Positions 17,273 through 25,853 of a stretch of 64,000 bases of DNA are shown piece after piece. Position 1 is the stretch's first letter, and every line of letters starts with the position of its first letter. The translations under genes and the position numbers were made by a program. The stretch is from Collimonas sp. OK607 (GTDB taxonomy: Bacteria > Pseudomonadota > Gammaproteobacteria > Burkholderiales > Burkholderiaceae_D), in contig NZ_FOKF01000001.1 of assembly GCF_900111995.1 (NCBI RefSeq), positions 124,001 to 188,000 on the forward strand. The letters run 5' to 3'. A model generated the notes under the pieces. The model was not told the origin of the DNA. It did not search any database and saw only the letters and a list, made by a program, of their open reading frames with translations.

Positions 17273-18754
17273 ATGAATCAGAAAAGCGCTAGCGGCGGCT
17301 TGGCATCGGGATCGATCTGGTCGATCGTGGATAACCTTGCGCAGCAAATACTGTCGTTCGCCGTCTTTGCGGTTCTGGCACACTTTCTGACGCCAGATGC
17401 ATTTGGCTTGCTGACTATTGCGCATCTGTTCATTTTGTTTACCCGCCTGGTGGTATTCGACGCGATTGCCATGCCGATCGTGCGCACCGCCATACCAAAC
17501 GACAGACTTTATTCATGGGTGTTTACGTGTTGCACGGCGGTCGGCTTGCTACTCACCGGGTTGATGTTTCTTTCGGCTGGTTTTGTGTCGTCGCTGTTTC
17601 GAGCGCCGGAGCTCAAAACAGTACTGCAAGGGATGAGCGTCTCGATTCTGTTTTTCGGTCTGGTGCGCGCTTACGAGGCACGACTTGTGCGCAACATGAT
17701 GTTTCGCCAGCTTGCAATCCGCTCTATTTTTTCAGTAACGATAGGCGGCGCTACCGGTATCGCGCTTGCCGCGAGCGGCTGGGGGGCGATGTCTTTGGTG
17801 GTGCAACAGGTGACAGCATCCGGCCTGGCATTGGTGCTGGTTGTGGTACAGAGTCGTTGGCTTCCGAGCATGGTGCTTGATGGCGCGCTGACGCGTAAAT
17901 ATTGGAATGATATCCGACAAGTAGGGCTGACCGGCATACTCGGATTTGCCAACGCCAACGGCGATTCCCTGCTGGTGGGGATTTTTCTGGGCCCGTATGC
18001 CACCGGCCTGTACAACCTGGCAAAACGGGTGACATCGTCTGTATATCTGGTCATCTCCAGTTCGATGCACAAAGTCGCACTCCCGGTGTTCTCCGACGCC
18101 GGGATGGATCTGGCCGCACTGCGTCGCGGCTATTTGAAAATTCTCGGCATTACGCTGTTTTGCGTTGCCCCCTTGCTGTGTTTCCAGGCTGTGCTGGCGA
18201 CACCTTTGGTGGTCACGGTTTTCGGCGAAAAATGGTTGCCGGCGGCGTCTACGGTAGGTGCCTTGGCGCTGCTATATCTGATCTCGTCGATTGTGCAACT
18301 GAATGACTATTTGTTTTTCGCCTTGGGGAAAAATCGTGTCCCTGTGCTGCTGGGGATCACGCAATTGACGCTCGCTACCTGCCTGGCCGCAGTTTTCTAC
18401 CGTTTCGGCCTGCTGGGCATGAGCTTGTCATTCTGCGCCGCTTACCTGCTGGTATTTCCGGTATCGCAATTGCTGCTGAGCCGAGAGCTCGGTTTGAGTT
18501 TGCGCATGACCTGGTACGCACTGGCGCCGCCTTTGGTGGGAAGCATCATATTAATGTTTGGTTTAGGTGCTTACCTGTTGTTGATGCAGCAGCACTTCAC
18601 CAATGTGGTCTTGGTTGGAGGAGCGGCTTTTATTGCGTGTCTGCTGTATCCGCTGATGGTGGTTATCACGGGCTGGCATATCAGAGCGGTCAACGGTTCC
18701 TGGCACGAGGTGTCGCTTTCGGTGATTCGGCTACGTCGATTTTTCATGCGCTAG
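17273..18754 (+). CDS. Wzx-type lipid-linked oligosaccharide flippase
   Basis: 493 residues with about fourteen hydrophobic helices, the size and layout of the MOP/polysaccharide transporter family. It starts SGGLASGSIWSIVDNLAQQ and continues VLAHFLTPDAFGLLTIA, typical of Wzx/TuaB-like proteins. It would flip undecaprenyl-linked repeat units to the periplasmic face for the Wzy-like polymerase of the same locus. A clear AGGAGC site precedes the start. Confidence 0.9.
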   Translation: MNQKSASGGLASGSIWSIVDNLAQQILSFAVFAVLAHFLTPDAFGLLTIAHLFILFTRLVVFDAIAMPIVRTAIPNDRLYSWVFTCCTAVGLLLTGLMFLSAGFVSSLFRAPELKTVLQGMSVSILFFGLVRAYEARLVRNMMFRQLAIRSIFSVTIGGATGIALAASGWGAMSLVVQQVTASGLALVLVVVQSRWLPSMVLDGALTRKYWNDIRQVGLTGILGFANANGDSLLVGIFLGPYATGLYNLAKRVTSSVYLVISSSMHKVALPVFSDAGMDLAALRRGYLKILGITLFCVAPLLCFQAVLATPLVVTVFGEKWLPAASTVGALALLYLISSIVQLNDYLFFALGKNRVPVLLGITQLTLATCLAAVFYRFGLLGMSLSFCAAYLLVFPVSQLLLSRELGLSLRMTWYALAPPLVGSIILMFGLGAYLLLMQQHFTNVVLVGGAAFIACLLYPLMVVITGWHIRAVNGSWHEVSLSVIRLRRFFMR

Positions 18755-18852
18755 ATGGTTGTATCGGTTGCACGTTTGCCAGATTTCGAAGATACGCCGA
18801 CCAAGGCTATTTCATACTTTATTTAGGTATTGTTGTTAAGAAGGAGCTGTCC

Positions 18853-19599
18853 ATGAGACCAGAAAAGATCATTTCGATCGCGGGTTTTTCAGTTGTTACA
18901 ACGACGTCGCCGGCGTTGAGCAGATATTTGTTGCGCACAGTACGGGCGGGTAAAAAAGCGACGCTGCTTTTCGCCAATACCAATTTCATTGTCCAATGCC
19001 GCTATCTGCTTGACAAGCTCTACAAGGAGTCGGTGACGATTGTCAATGACGGCGTTGGCATGGACATCGCGGCGTATCTTTTCCGCCGCGAAGTATTCAA
19101 GGAAAATTTAAATGGCACAGATTTCGTGCCGCAATTATTTTCCGCTGCGAGGACACCGATGCGCGTGTTCATGTTGGGTGGCAAGCCGGAGATACTCAAA
19201 AAATCAATAGATCATGTCAGTCAGAAATTGAACCAGATAGTGGTTGGCAGCTGCGACGGCTATGCGGGTATGGCAAACAACCGGGCAACACTGATTGACT
19301 CGATCAATAACTCGCAGGCAGAAGTTGTTCTGGTGGCGCTTGGCAACCCGATTCAAGAGGAATGGATTCTCGCCAACCGCCAGGCCCTGAATGCAAATGT
19401 AGTTATCGGCGTTGGCGCCCTGTTCGATTTTTGGGGCGGCTACAAGCCGCGCGCGCCGCGCCTGGTGCAACGCACCCGGCTCGAATGGCTATATCGGCTG
19501 TGTCTTGAACCACGCCGGCTACTGCGTCGCTATACCGTCGACATCATGACATTCCTGATTTTGTGTCGCAAATATCGCGAAGGAAGTCGACAGACTTGA
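18853..19599 (+). CDS. WecG/TagA/CpsF-family glycosyltransferase
   Basis: 248 residues. The start at 18853 follows AAGGAGCTGTCC; an upstream in-frame extension would overlap the flippase and is not needed. Family hallmarks are IVNDGVGMDIAAYL, FMLGGKPEILK, VALGNPIQEEWI and the C-terminal PRAPRLVQRTRLEWLYRL with a basic tail. Relatives transfer N-acetylmannosamine(uronic acid) or a similar sugar to a lipid-linked acceptor at the membrane. It is the third transferase of the locus. Confidence 0.9.
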   Translation: MRPEKIISIAGFSVVTTTSPALSRYLLRTVRAGKKATLLFANTNFIVQCRYLLDKLYKESVTIVNDGVGMDIAAYLFRREVFKENLNGTDFVPQLFSAARTPMRVFMLGGKPEILKKSIDHVSQKLNQIVVGSCDGYAGMANNRATLIDSINNSQAEVVLVALGNPIQEEWILANRQALNANVVIGVGALFDFWGGYKPRAPRLVQRTRLEWLYRLCLEPRRLLRRYTVDIMTFLILCRKYREGSRQT

Positions 19600-19697
19600 A
19601 GTGAGTGGTTAGGCGTTTGCTGGCAGTTCGATAGTAGTTGATGGCAGCCAGAAACGCCGGATCTTATTTTTTAATGCAATTTAGTGAGGTAGGAAAC

Positions 19698-20855
19698 ATG
19701 AAAGCAATGATTTTAGCTGCCGGTAAGGGCACTCGTGTTCAACCATTAACTTACGATCTTCCCAAACCGATGATTCCGATTCTGGGCAAGCCGGTAATGG
19801 CTTATCTGGTCGAATATCTCGCCAGCTACGGTGTGCGCGACATCATGGTGAATGTCAGTTACCTGCATCAGAAAATAGAAGAATATTTCGGTGATGGAAA
19901 CCAGTTCGGCGTGCAGATCGGCTATTCCTTCGAAGGTTATGTCGATGACAGTGGCGAAGTAGTGCCGGAGCCCCTTGGCTCTGCCGGCGGCATCAAGAAA
20001 ATCCAGGAGTTTGCCAACTTCTTCGACGAAACCACCATCGTGATATGCGGTGACGCCTTGATCGACCTCGATCTTACCTCTGCGCTGTTCGAGCACAAGC
20101 AGAAAGGGGCGTTGGCCAGCGTCATTACCAAGGAAGTGCCATGGGATAAGGTGAACAACTACGGTGTAGTGGTGACGGATAAGGATGGACGCGTGCAGTC
20201 GTTCCAGGAAAAGCCAAACCAGAAAGATGCATTATCCAATTTTGCAAGCACCGGGATTTATATCTTCGAACCTGAAGTCATCGATCTTATTCCAGCTAAT
20301 ACCGTGTTCGATATCGGTTCCGAGCTGTTCCCGCTGATGGCGCAAAAGGGTATGCCGTTTTATGCGCAGCAGCGTTTTTTCAACTGGATCGATATCGGCA
20401 CCGTGACCGATTTCTGGAGTGTGCTGCAAAGCGTATTGCAGGGCGAGGTGGCGCAACTGGAAGTGCCCGGAACGCAAATTGCCGACGGTCTGTGGGCCGG
20501 CCTCAACACCAGCATAGATTGGGAAGGAACGACCATCGAAGGCCCGGTCTATATCGGGTCCGGATGCAAGATCGAGGCCGGTTGCAAGATCGTCGGTCCG
20601 ACCTGGATCGGCCATGGCAGTCACATATGTTCCGGCGCCGAAGTGGTGCGCAGTGTGCTGTTTGAATACACCCGCATACTCGACAACTCGCATCTGGATG
20701 AAGTCATTGTAGTCAAGGAATATAGCGTCGACCGTGCGGGAAACATGCGCAAACTGCCGGAAGCGGGTGGTGATTACGACTGGGGCGACGCACGTGACCG
20801 GTTGCCGGAAAGAGACGTCGAAAACGCAACATCTTTGTCAGTGAGTAACCTATGA
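19698..20855 (+). CDS. NDP-sugar synthase (nucleotidyltransferase with left-handed helix domain)
   Basis: 385 residues; the start at 19698 is marked by AGGTAGGAAAC. The nucleotide-binding signature LAAGKGTRVQPLTYDLPKPM begins at residue 6, with ICGDALIDLDL as the metal site. After the Rossmann-like domain come hexapeptide repeats (about 265-340; IGSGCKIEAGCKIVGPTWIG), as in GDP-mannose pyrophosphorylase-like and archaeal-type UDP/dTDP-glucose synthases. It activates a sugar-1-phosphate for polymer building. It overlaps manC by four bases, supporting a role in the same sugar supply. Confidence 0.85.
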   Translation: MKAMILAAGKGTRVQPLTYDLPKPMIPILGKPVMAYLVEYLASYGVRDIMVNVSYLHQKIEEYFGDGNQFGVQIGYSFEGYVDDSGEVVPEPLGSAGGIKKIQEFANFFDETTIVICGDALIDLDLTSALFEHKQKGALASVITKEVPWDKVNNYGVVVTDKDGRVQSFQEKPNQKDALSNFASTGIYIFEPEVIDLIPANTVFDIGSELFPLMAQKGMPFYAQQRFFNWIDIGTVTDFWSVLQSVLQGEVAQLEVPGTQIADGLWAGLNTSIDWEGTTIEGPVYIGSGCKIEAGCKIVGPTWIGHGSHICSGAEVVRSVLFEYTRILDNSHLDEVIVVKEYSVDRAGNMRKLPEAGGDYDWGDARDRLPERDVENATSLSVSNL

Positions 20856-22282
20856 ATATATATCCCGTCATCCTCGCCGGAGGTTCCGGAACGCGGTTGT
20901 GGCCGCTGTCACGCGAGGCGTTGCCGAAGCAACTGCTGCCGCTATGTTCGGATCGCTCGATGCTGCAAGAGGCGCTGCTGCGCCTGTCGGAGTGGCCGGA
21001 GTTGATGCCGCCGCTGCTAACGTGCGGCAATGAGCACCGTTTTTTGGTGGCTGAACAAATGCGTGCAATCGGCGTTCTTCCACTCGATATTCTGCTGGAG
21101 CCGGAAAGTAAGAACACCGCGCCAACGGTTGCGGTGGCGGCGCACTATCTGCTGAAACAGGATCAGGACGCAGTAATGCTGGTGCTGCCGGCCGACCACG
21201 TAATTGGCGATGTAGAGGCGTTCCATGCGGCGGTTCAGCGCGCGATGCCAGCGGCCGAAAACGGCGCGCTCGTGACATTCGGCATCGTGCCGTCAGGCCC
21301 TGAAACCGGCTATGGATATATTCGCAGAGGTAAAACCGCCATGCAAGGTAGCGAGGGCTGTTATGCCGTCGAAAAATTTGTCGAAAAGCCTGATCGCGCT
21401 ACCGCCGAGGTTTTCGTTGCAGATAAGGCCTATAGCTGGAATAGCGGGATGTTTCTATTCAAGGCGGCACGCTACCTTGAAGAATTACAGGAATATCGCC
21501 CTGCGATTGCAGATAGCTGTCAAAAATCGTTCGACGGCGCTTACCACGATCTCGATTTTTGCCGCTTGAACGAAGCTTCCTATGCCGTTTGCCCATCGGA
21601 GTCGATCGACTACGCAGTGATGGAGCACACGCGCCACGCGGTAGTGGTGCCGGCGGAAATGGGCTGGAGCGACGTCGGTTCCTGGTCCGCGCTTTGGGAT
21701 GTACTGAAGGAGGCAGAGGGGGACTCCGAGCAGAATGTGTTACGTGGAGACGTGTACACGGACGACGTTCAGAATTCGATGATTCGAGCAGAGAATCGCT
21801 TCGTCGCGGTGATCGGCGTCCAGGACCTGGTGGTGGTGGAAACCAAGGATGCGGTATTGGTGGTGCACAAAGACCAGGTGCAGGGCGTCAAGAAAATTGT
21901 CGAAGACCTTAAGAAAAATAGTCGTACCGAGCACATGAACCATATGCAGGTATATCGCCCATGGGGCAATTATGAGGGCATCGATGCCGGCGACCGGTTC
22001 CAGGTCAAGCGCATTACCGTTAAGCCCGGAGGGAAACTGTCCCTTCAGATGCATCATCACCGTGCCGAACATTGGGTGGTAGTGACCGGGACCGCGCTGA
22101 TTACTCGCGGCGATGAAGAAAAACTGCTTACCGAGAATGAGTCCACCTACATACCGATCGGTGTCAAGCATCGCCTGGAAAATCCCGGAAAAATGCCATT
22201 GCATTTGATCGAAGTGCAATCCGGCGGTTATCTGGGAGAGGACGACATCGTTCGCTTCGACGATATATACAAGCGCAGTTGA
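20852..22282 (+). CDS. manC: Mannose-1-phosphate guanylyltransferase / mannose-6-phosphate isomerase
   Basis: 476 residues, the usual length of type II bifunctional ManC/AlgA/XanB enzymes. The guanylyltransferase part begins YPVILAGGSGTRLWPLSRE and contains FVEKPD (residues about 177-182). The C-terminal cupin (about 365-470) carries PWGNYE, KPGGKLSLQMHHHRAEHW with metal-binding His, and the QSGGYLGEDDIVR end motif. Together the halves convert fructose-6-phosphate-derived mannose-6-phosphate and GTP toward GDP-mannose, with manB supplying the mutase step. The last codons and stop are duplicated in tandem. Confidence 0.94.
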   Translation: MNIYPVILAGGSGTRLWPLSREALPKQLLPLCSDRSMLQEALLRLSEWPELMPPLLTCGNEHRFLVAEQMRAIGVLPLDILLEPESKNTAPTVAVAAHYLLKQDQDAVMLVLPADHVIGDVEAFHAAVQRAMPAAENGALVTFGIVPSGPETGYGYIRRGKTAMQGSEGCYAVEKFVEKPDRATAEVFVADKAYSWNSGMFLFKAARYLEELQEYRPAIADSCQKSFDGAYHDLDFCRLNEASYAVCPSESIDYAVMEHTRHAVVVPAEMGWSDVGSWSALWDVLKEAEGDSEQNVLRGDVYTDDVQNSMIRAENRFVAVIGVQDLVVVETKDAVLVVHKDQVQGVKKIVEDLKKNSRTEHMNHMQVYRPWGNYEGIDAGDRFQVKRITVKPGGKLSLQMHHHRAEHWVVVTGTALITRGDEEKLLTENESTYIPIGVKHRLENPGKMPLHLIEVQSGGYLGEDDIVRFDDIYKRS

Positions 22283-22298
22283 ATACAAGCGCAGTTGA
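22267..22298 (+). repeat. 16-bp perfect tandem duplication at the manC stop
   Basis: The unit ATACAAGCGCAGTTGA occurs twice in a row. The first copy encodes the last ManC residues and the stop; the second copy repeats them, including the TGA, in the untranslated gap. It looks like a recent slip event. Confidence 0.9.
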
Positions 22299-22337
22299 AA
22301 CGTCTCGATATTTTTATTTCTCACTTACATAAAAACT

Positions 22338-23738
22338 ATGCTCCCACTCCAAAAATCGATATTCAAAGCCTATGATATCCGCGGCATTGTCGGTAAAACC
22401 CTGGATGCCTGTATCGCAAAAAAAATCGGTCTGGCTTTCGGCATTGCGGCCCGCGCAAAAGGTGAAAATACGATCGTCATCGGCCGCGATGGACGCTTGT
22501 CAGGCCCTGAATTGAGCGCGGCGCTGGCAGCCGGGTTACAAAAAGCCGGCGTGGATGTGATTGATTTGGGAATGGTCGTCACGCCGATGGTCTATTTTGC
22601 TACCCATATTCTTGGCGCCCAGTCCGGTGTGATGGTAACCGGCAGCCATAATCCGCCTGATTACAACGGTTTCAAAATGGTGCTGGCTGGCGAAGCGATT
22701 CATGGCGAGACGATACAGGCGTTGTATCAGCAGATCGTCAATGCCACCACTACCAGGCAAGCATTGGCGGAACCAGGGAACTACCGCACTCACGACATCA
22801 AGAACGCTTATCTCCAACGCATCCTGAGCGACGTCAAATTGGCGCGTCCCATGAAAATCGTAGTGGACAGTGGCAATGGCGTCGCGGGCGCCTTTGCCGG
22901 CGATTTGTATCGCGCACTCGGGTGCGAAGTGCAAGAGTTGTTTTGTGAGGTGGACGGGACGTTCCCCAACCATCATCCCGATCCGGCCCATCCGGAAAAT
23001 CTGCAAGATGTGATTCATGCTCTGCAAACCGGCGACGCGGAACTTGGCCTGGCTTTCGACGGCGATGGCGACCGTCTCGGGGTAGTCACCAAAGACGGCC
23101 AGATAATTTATCCGGACCGTCAATTGATGTTGTTTGCCGCAGACGTACTGACGCGTCATCCGGGCCAGGATATTTTATACGACGTCAAATGCACGCGCCA
23201 TCTCGCACAGTGGATTGCCACGCATGGCGGTCAGCCATTGATGTGGAAGACCGGACATTCACTGGTGAAGGCCAAGATGCGTGAGACGGGAGCGCCGCTT
23301 GGTGGTGAGATGAGCGGCCACGTTTTCTTCAAGGATCGCTGGTACGGCTTTGACGATGGCTTGTATGCAGGTGTCCGATTGCTGGAGCTGCTGAGCCGCG
23401 AAATTGATCCTTCTGCGGTGCTGAACGCATTACCGCAATCAATCAGTACGCCCGAGTTGCAACTGCAGCTACTCGAAGGTGAGAATTTCACGTTGATAGA
23501 GAAGCTGCAGGAGGAGGCAAAATTTCCAGACGCTGAGGAAATCATCAAGATCGACGGCCTGCGTGTTGAATACACAGATGGATTCGGACTGGCGCGCTCA
23601 TCAAATACGACACCGGTTGTGGTGATGCGTTTCGAAGCTGAGACGGAAGCTGCTTTGGCGCGCATACAGGCAGAGTTCAAACGTGTGATTCTGGCTGCAA
23701 AGTCGGATGCGGTTCTGCCTTTTCAAATGTCTGGCTAG
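22338..23738 (+). CDS. manB: Phosphomannomutase/phosphoglucomutase
   Basis: 466 residues, similar in length to AlgC. The alpha-phosphohexomutase domains run in order: IFKAYDIRGIVG at the start, the phosphoserine loop VTGSHNPPDYNG (active Ser about 104), the magnesium loop FDGDGDRLG (about 239-247), the sugar loop GGEMSGHVFF and the phosphate loop ARSSNTTP near the end. It converts mannose-6-phosphate to mannose-1-phosphate (and often the glucose pair). No good ribosome site precedes the ATG. It follows manC by 55 bases and is part of the EPS operon. Confidence 0.94.
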   Translation: MLPLQKSIFKAYDIRGIVGKTLDACIAKKIGLAFGIAARAKGENTIVIGRDGRLSGPELSAALAAGLQKAGVDVIDLGMVVTPMVYFATHILGAQSGVMVTGSHNPPDYNGFKMVLAGEAIHGETIQALYQQIVNATTTRQALAEPGNYRTHDIKNAYLQRILSDVKLARPMKIVVDSGNGVAGAFAGDLYRALGCEVQELFCEVDGTFPNHHPDPAHPENLQDVIHALQTGDAELGLAFDGDGDRLGVVTKDGQIIYPDRQLMLFAADVLTRHPGQDILYDVKCTRHLAQWIATHGGQPLMWKTGHSLVKAKMRETGAPLGGEMSGHVFFKDRWYGFDDGLYAGVRLLELLSREIDPSAVLNALPQSISTPELQLQLLEGENFTLIEKLQEEAKFPDAEEIIKIDGLRVEYTDGFGLARSSNTTPVVVMRFEAETEAALARIQAEFKRVILAAKSDAVLPFQMSG

Positions 23739-23767
23739 ACAAATAAAAATTCAAAACGGAGATTCTC

Positions 23768-24712
23768 ATGTCCTCTATATCAAAAGTGCCATTAAAATTT
23801 TTTTGGGCCAATACATCAAGAATCACCCGGAATATCGTGATGAGAGGATCGATGCTGAAACTGAAGACATGGCATCGAGGATTGCTGCTCATGTTAAACA
23901 TTAGACAGCATCTTAAATTCATCCGTATCCTTAGTCACCCGCAAACGAAGCAATTGATCGTTAGCAAACCGGAGTTGACTTACAAATACTTGAGAAACTA
24001 TATCTCTTTCAATATTTCTGCAAGAACCGGTCTATTAATCCTGATTTCACATTATTCCTACTTGCAAAATAATTTCAGAATTGATTTTTTAGAGAATATT
24101 TCACGTTCACCTGTTCTGCTTTGGAGCCAATATGTCGAAGGGATTTCATTTGAAATAGTGATGGATTTTCCGCACACGGTCGACCATGAAGGAGATTTAT
24201 GCCTGATCTTCAAATGCGATCTGGTGAGTATTTATCGCGTGATATTTGTAATAGCCGATGGCGGCTTATTTCAACTTCCGGACGAACATGTGATGTGTAT
24301 ATCCAGTGTCCAGGGAATAAACGGTTTCGAGGGAATTCGGCAGGCTACAAAAAATTGCCATGACATCCAGCCCGCCCAGCTGTTGATGGCTGCAATGAAT
24401 GGAGTGGGGCTGGCTCTCGGTATCAAGACGATAGTGGGTATTGCCACCAAAAGCCAAATTTCGCAGAGTGAAAAATTTTATTTTTCCTATGATGAATTTT
24501 TTGGGAAATATGGTGATCTTGTCCCGCACAAGAGTTTTTATAAAATTCCGCTGCCATACATAGAAAGCCCGCTGGATTTAATTCATACCCGCCATCGTAA
24601 AAGGACGCAGAAAAAGCGTGCTTTTAAAAATGAAATCAGAGATAAGGTGGCATGCTCGATTGAACGATATCTTGTCAACGACCCCGTCCCTTGTTCAGCC
24701 TCAAGTACATGA
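23768..24712 (+). CDS. VirK/YbjX family protein (DUF535)
   Basis: 314 residues; the start follows CGGAGA. The family core is recognisable from about residue 60 on, especially CISSVQGINGFEGIRQ and QPAQLLMAAMNGVGLALG. The biochemical role of the family is unsettled; enterobacterial VirK and YbjX have been linked to virulence and to resistance to membrane-active peptides. Base composition is clearly AT-richer than the flanking manB and acyltransferase genes, hinting at separate acquisition. Its place within the EPS locus suggests a surface-related role, but this is inference. Confidence 0.82.
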   Translation: MSSISKVPLKFFWANTSRITRNIVMRGSMLKLKTWHRGLLLMLNIRQHLKFIRILSHPQTKQLIVSKPELTYKYLRNYISFNISARTGLLILISHYSYLQNNFRIDFLENISRSPVLLWSQYVEGISFEIVMDFPHTVDHEGDLCLIFKCDLVSIYRVIFVIADGGLFQLPDEHVMCISSVQGINGFEGIRQATKNCHDIQPAQLLMAAMNGVGLALGIKTIVGIATKSQISQSEKFYFSYDEFFGKYGDLVPHKSFYKIPLPYIESPLDLIHTRHRKRTQKKRAFKNEIRDKVACSIERYLVNDPVPCSASST

Positions 24713-24753
24713 GAAGAAGCGCTGTTTCTGCTCACTAAATAAAGGCCCCATTT

Positions 24754-25806
24754 TTGTCGATCTATTCTCATCCTTCACCGCGCAACCAGGGTTCATTTGA
24801 CCGCTACGATTTTGTCGACAACGCCAAGGCCATCGGCATGGTCCTGGTTGTTCTCGGTCACAGCAGGGGACTACCTGACTATATTGTGAGGCTGATATTC
24901 AGTTTTCACGTGCCATTGTTTTTCTTCATATCCGGATTCCTGATCAAGTCAAGCAAACTGGATGTGCCGATTTTCCGCAATGCTAAAAAGGTATTGCAAA
25001 CCTTGGCCATCCCTTATGTTCTGTTTTTCCTGCTCGCTTTTCTGTACTGGCTCGCTACGCGTAACATCGGCGCGAAGGCTTTGCTGACTGCCGGTCAAGC
25101 ATGGTATTCACCCATCCTCGGCTTGTTCACGGGGTTGGAGTCGGATCTTTTTGTTGATCCCCCACTCTGGTTTTTTCCGTGCCTGATCATGACGGCGATA
25201 ACCTATCATGCCTCACGCAAGTTCCTGACATTGACTGCGGCGACCTGTATCTTCGGAGCCCTTGCTTTTGTCATTACACTATTCTGGAAGGATTCGCCCT
25301 TCAGGCTACCCTTGAGCCTGGACAGCATGTGGGTAGCGCTATCGTTCTATGCCATTGGACAGTATGTCCGCGAGAAGAATTTCTTTAGCAATATAAAGCC
25401 AGGCTATCTGTTCGTCATTTTTATTATTGCGGTTGCGCTGCTTGTTTATGCAGAGGGACTCAACGGCAAGGTCGATTTCGCCAACATGCATTTCGGCAGA
25501 TGGCCGGCGCTGTATATGCTAACCGCCTTGCTGGGAATTATCTCCACATTTGCGTTTTCCGCGTTATTTCCCGTGTCGAGAATAAGCGCATGGATATCGA
25601 AAAACACCCTGACAATTTTCCCGGTGCATTTCATTTTCCTGAGCCTGATACGTGGCGTCATGGTTTCTTTGCATGCGATTCCTGGCGACTACGCCTATGG
25701 CATCGAATGGAGCGTCGTCAGCAGCGTTCTAGCGATAATGTTTTGTGTTCCGTTCGTATTTTTTTTACGCCGTTTGCCCGTTGCAAACACCAGACGTTCG
25801 CCATAA
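24754..25806 (+). CDS. Acyltransferase family membrane protein, TTG start
   Basis: 350 residues with about ten membrane helices. The early block FDRYDFVDNAKAIGMVLVVL followed by GHSRG is the acyltransferase-3 signature with the conserved Asp and His. The only start keeping this block is TTG at 24754, with AAAGG eight bases upstream; a stop codon lies just before it in frame. It resembles the fucose-4-O-acetylase/OpgC side of the family. It closes the EPS locus and converges on the ClC gene 47 bases away. Likely acylates the polymer or a surface glycan. Confidence 0.82.
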   Translation: MSIYSHPSPRNQGSFDRYDFVDNAKAIGMVLVVLGHSRGLPDYIVRLIFSFHVPLFFFISGFLIKSSKLDVPIFRNAKKVLQTLAIPYVLFFLLAFLYWLATRNIGAKALLTAGQAWYSPILGLFTGLESDLFVDPPLWFFPCLIMTAITYHASRKFLTLTAATCIFGALAFVITLFWKDSPFRLPLSLDSMWVALSFYAIGQYVREKNFFSNIKPGYLFVIFIIAVALLVYAEGLNGKVDFANMHFGRWPALYMLTALLGIISTFAFSALFPVSRISAWISKNTLTIFPVHFIFLSLIRGVMVSLHAIPGDYAYGIEWSVVSSVLAIMFCVPFVFFLRRLPVANTRRSP

Positions 25807-25853
25807 GAATGTCGCAGCCCCACTTGCCGCGACAATCCGTTGTTTTCGGCTTT

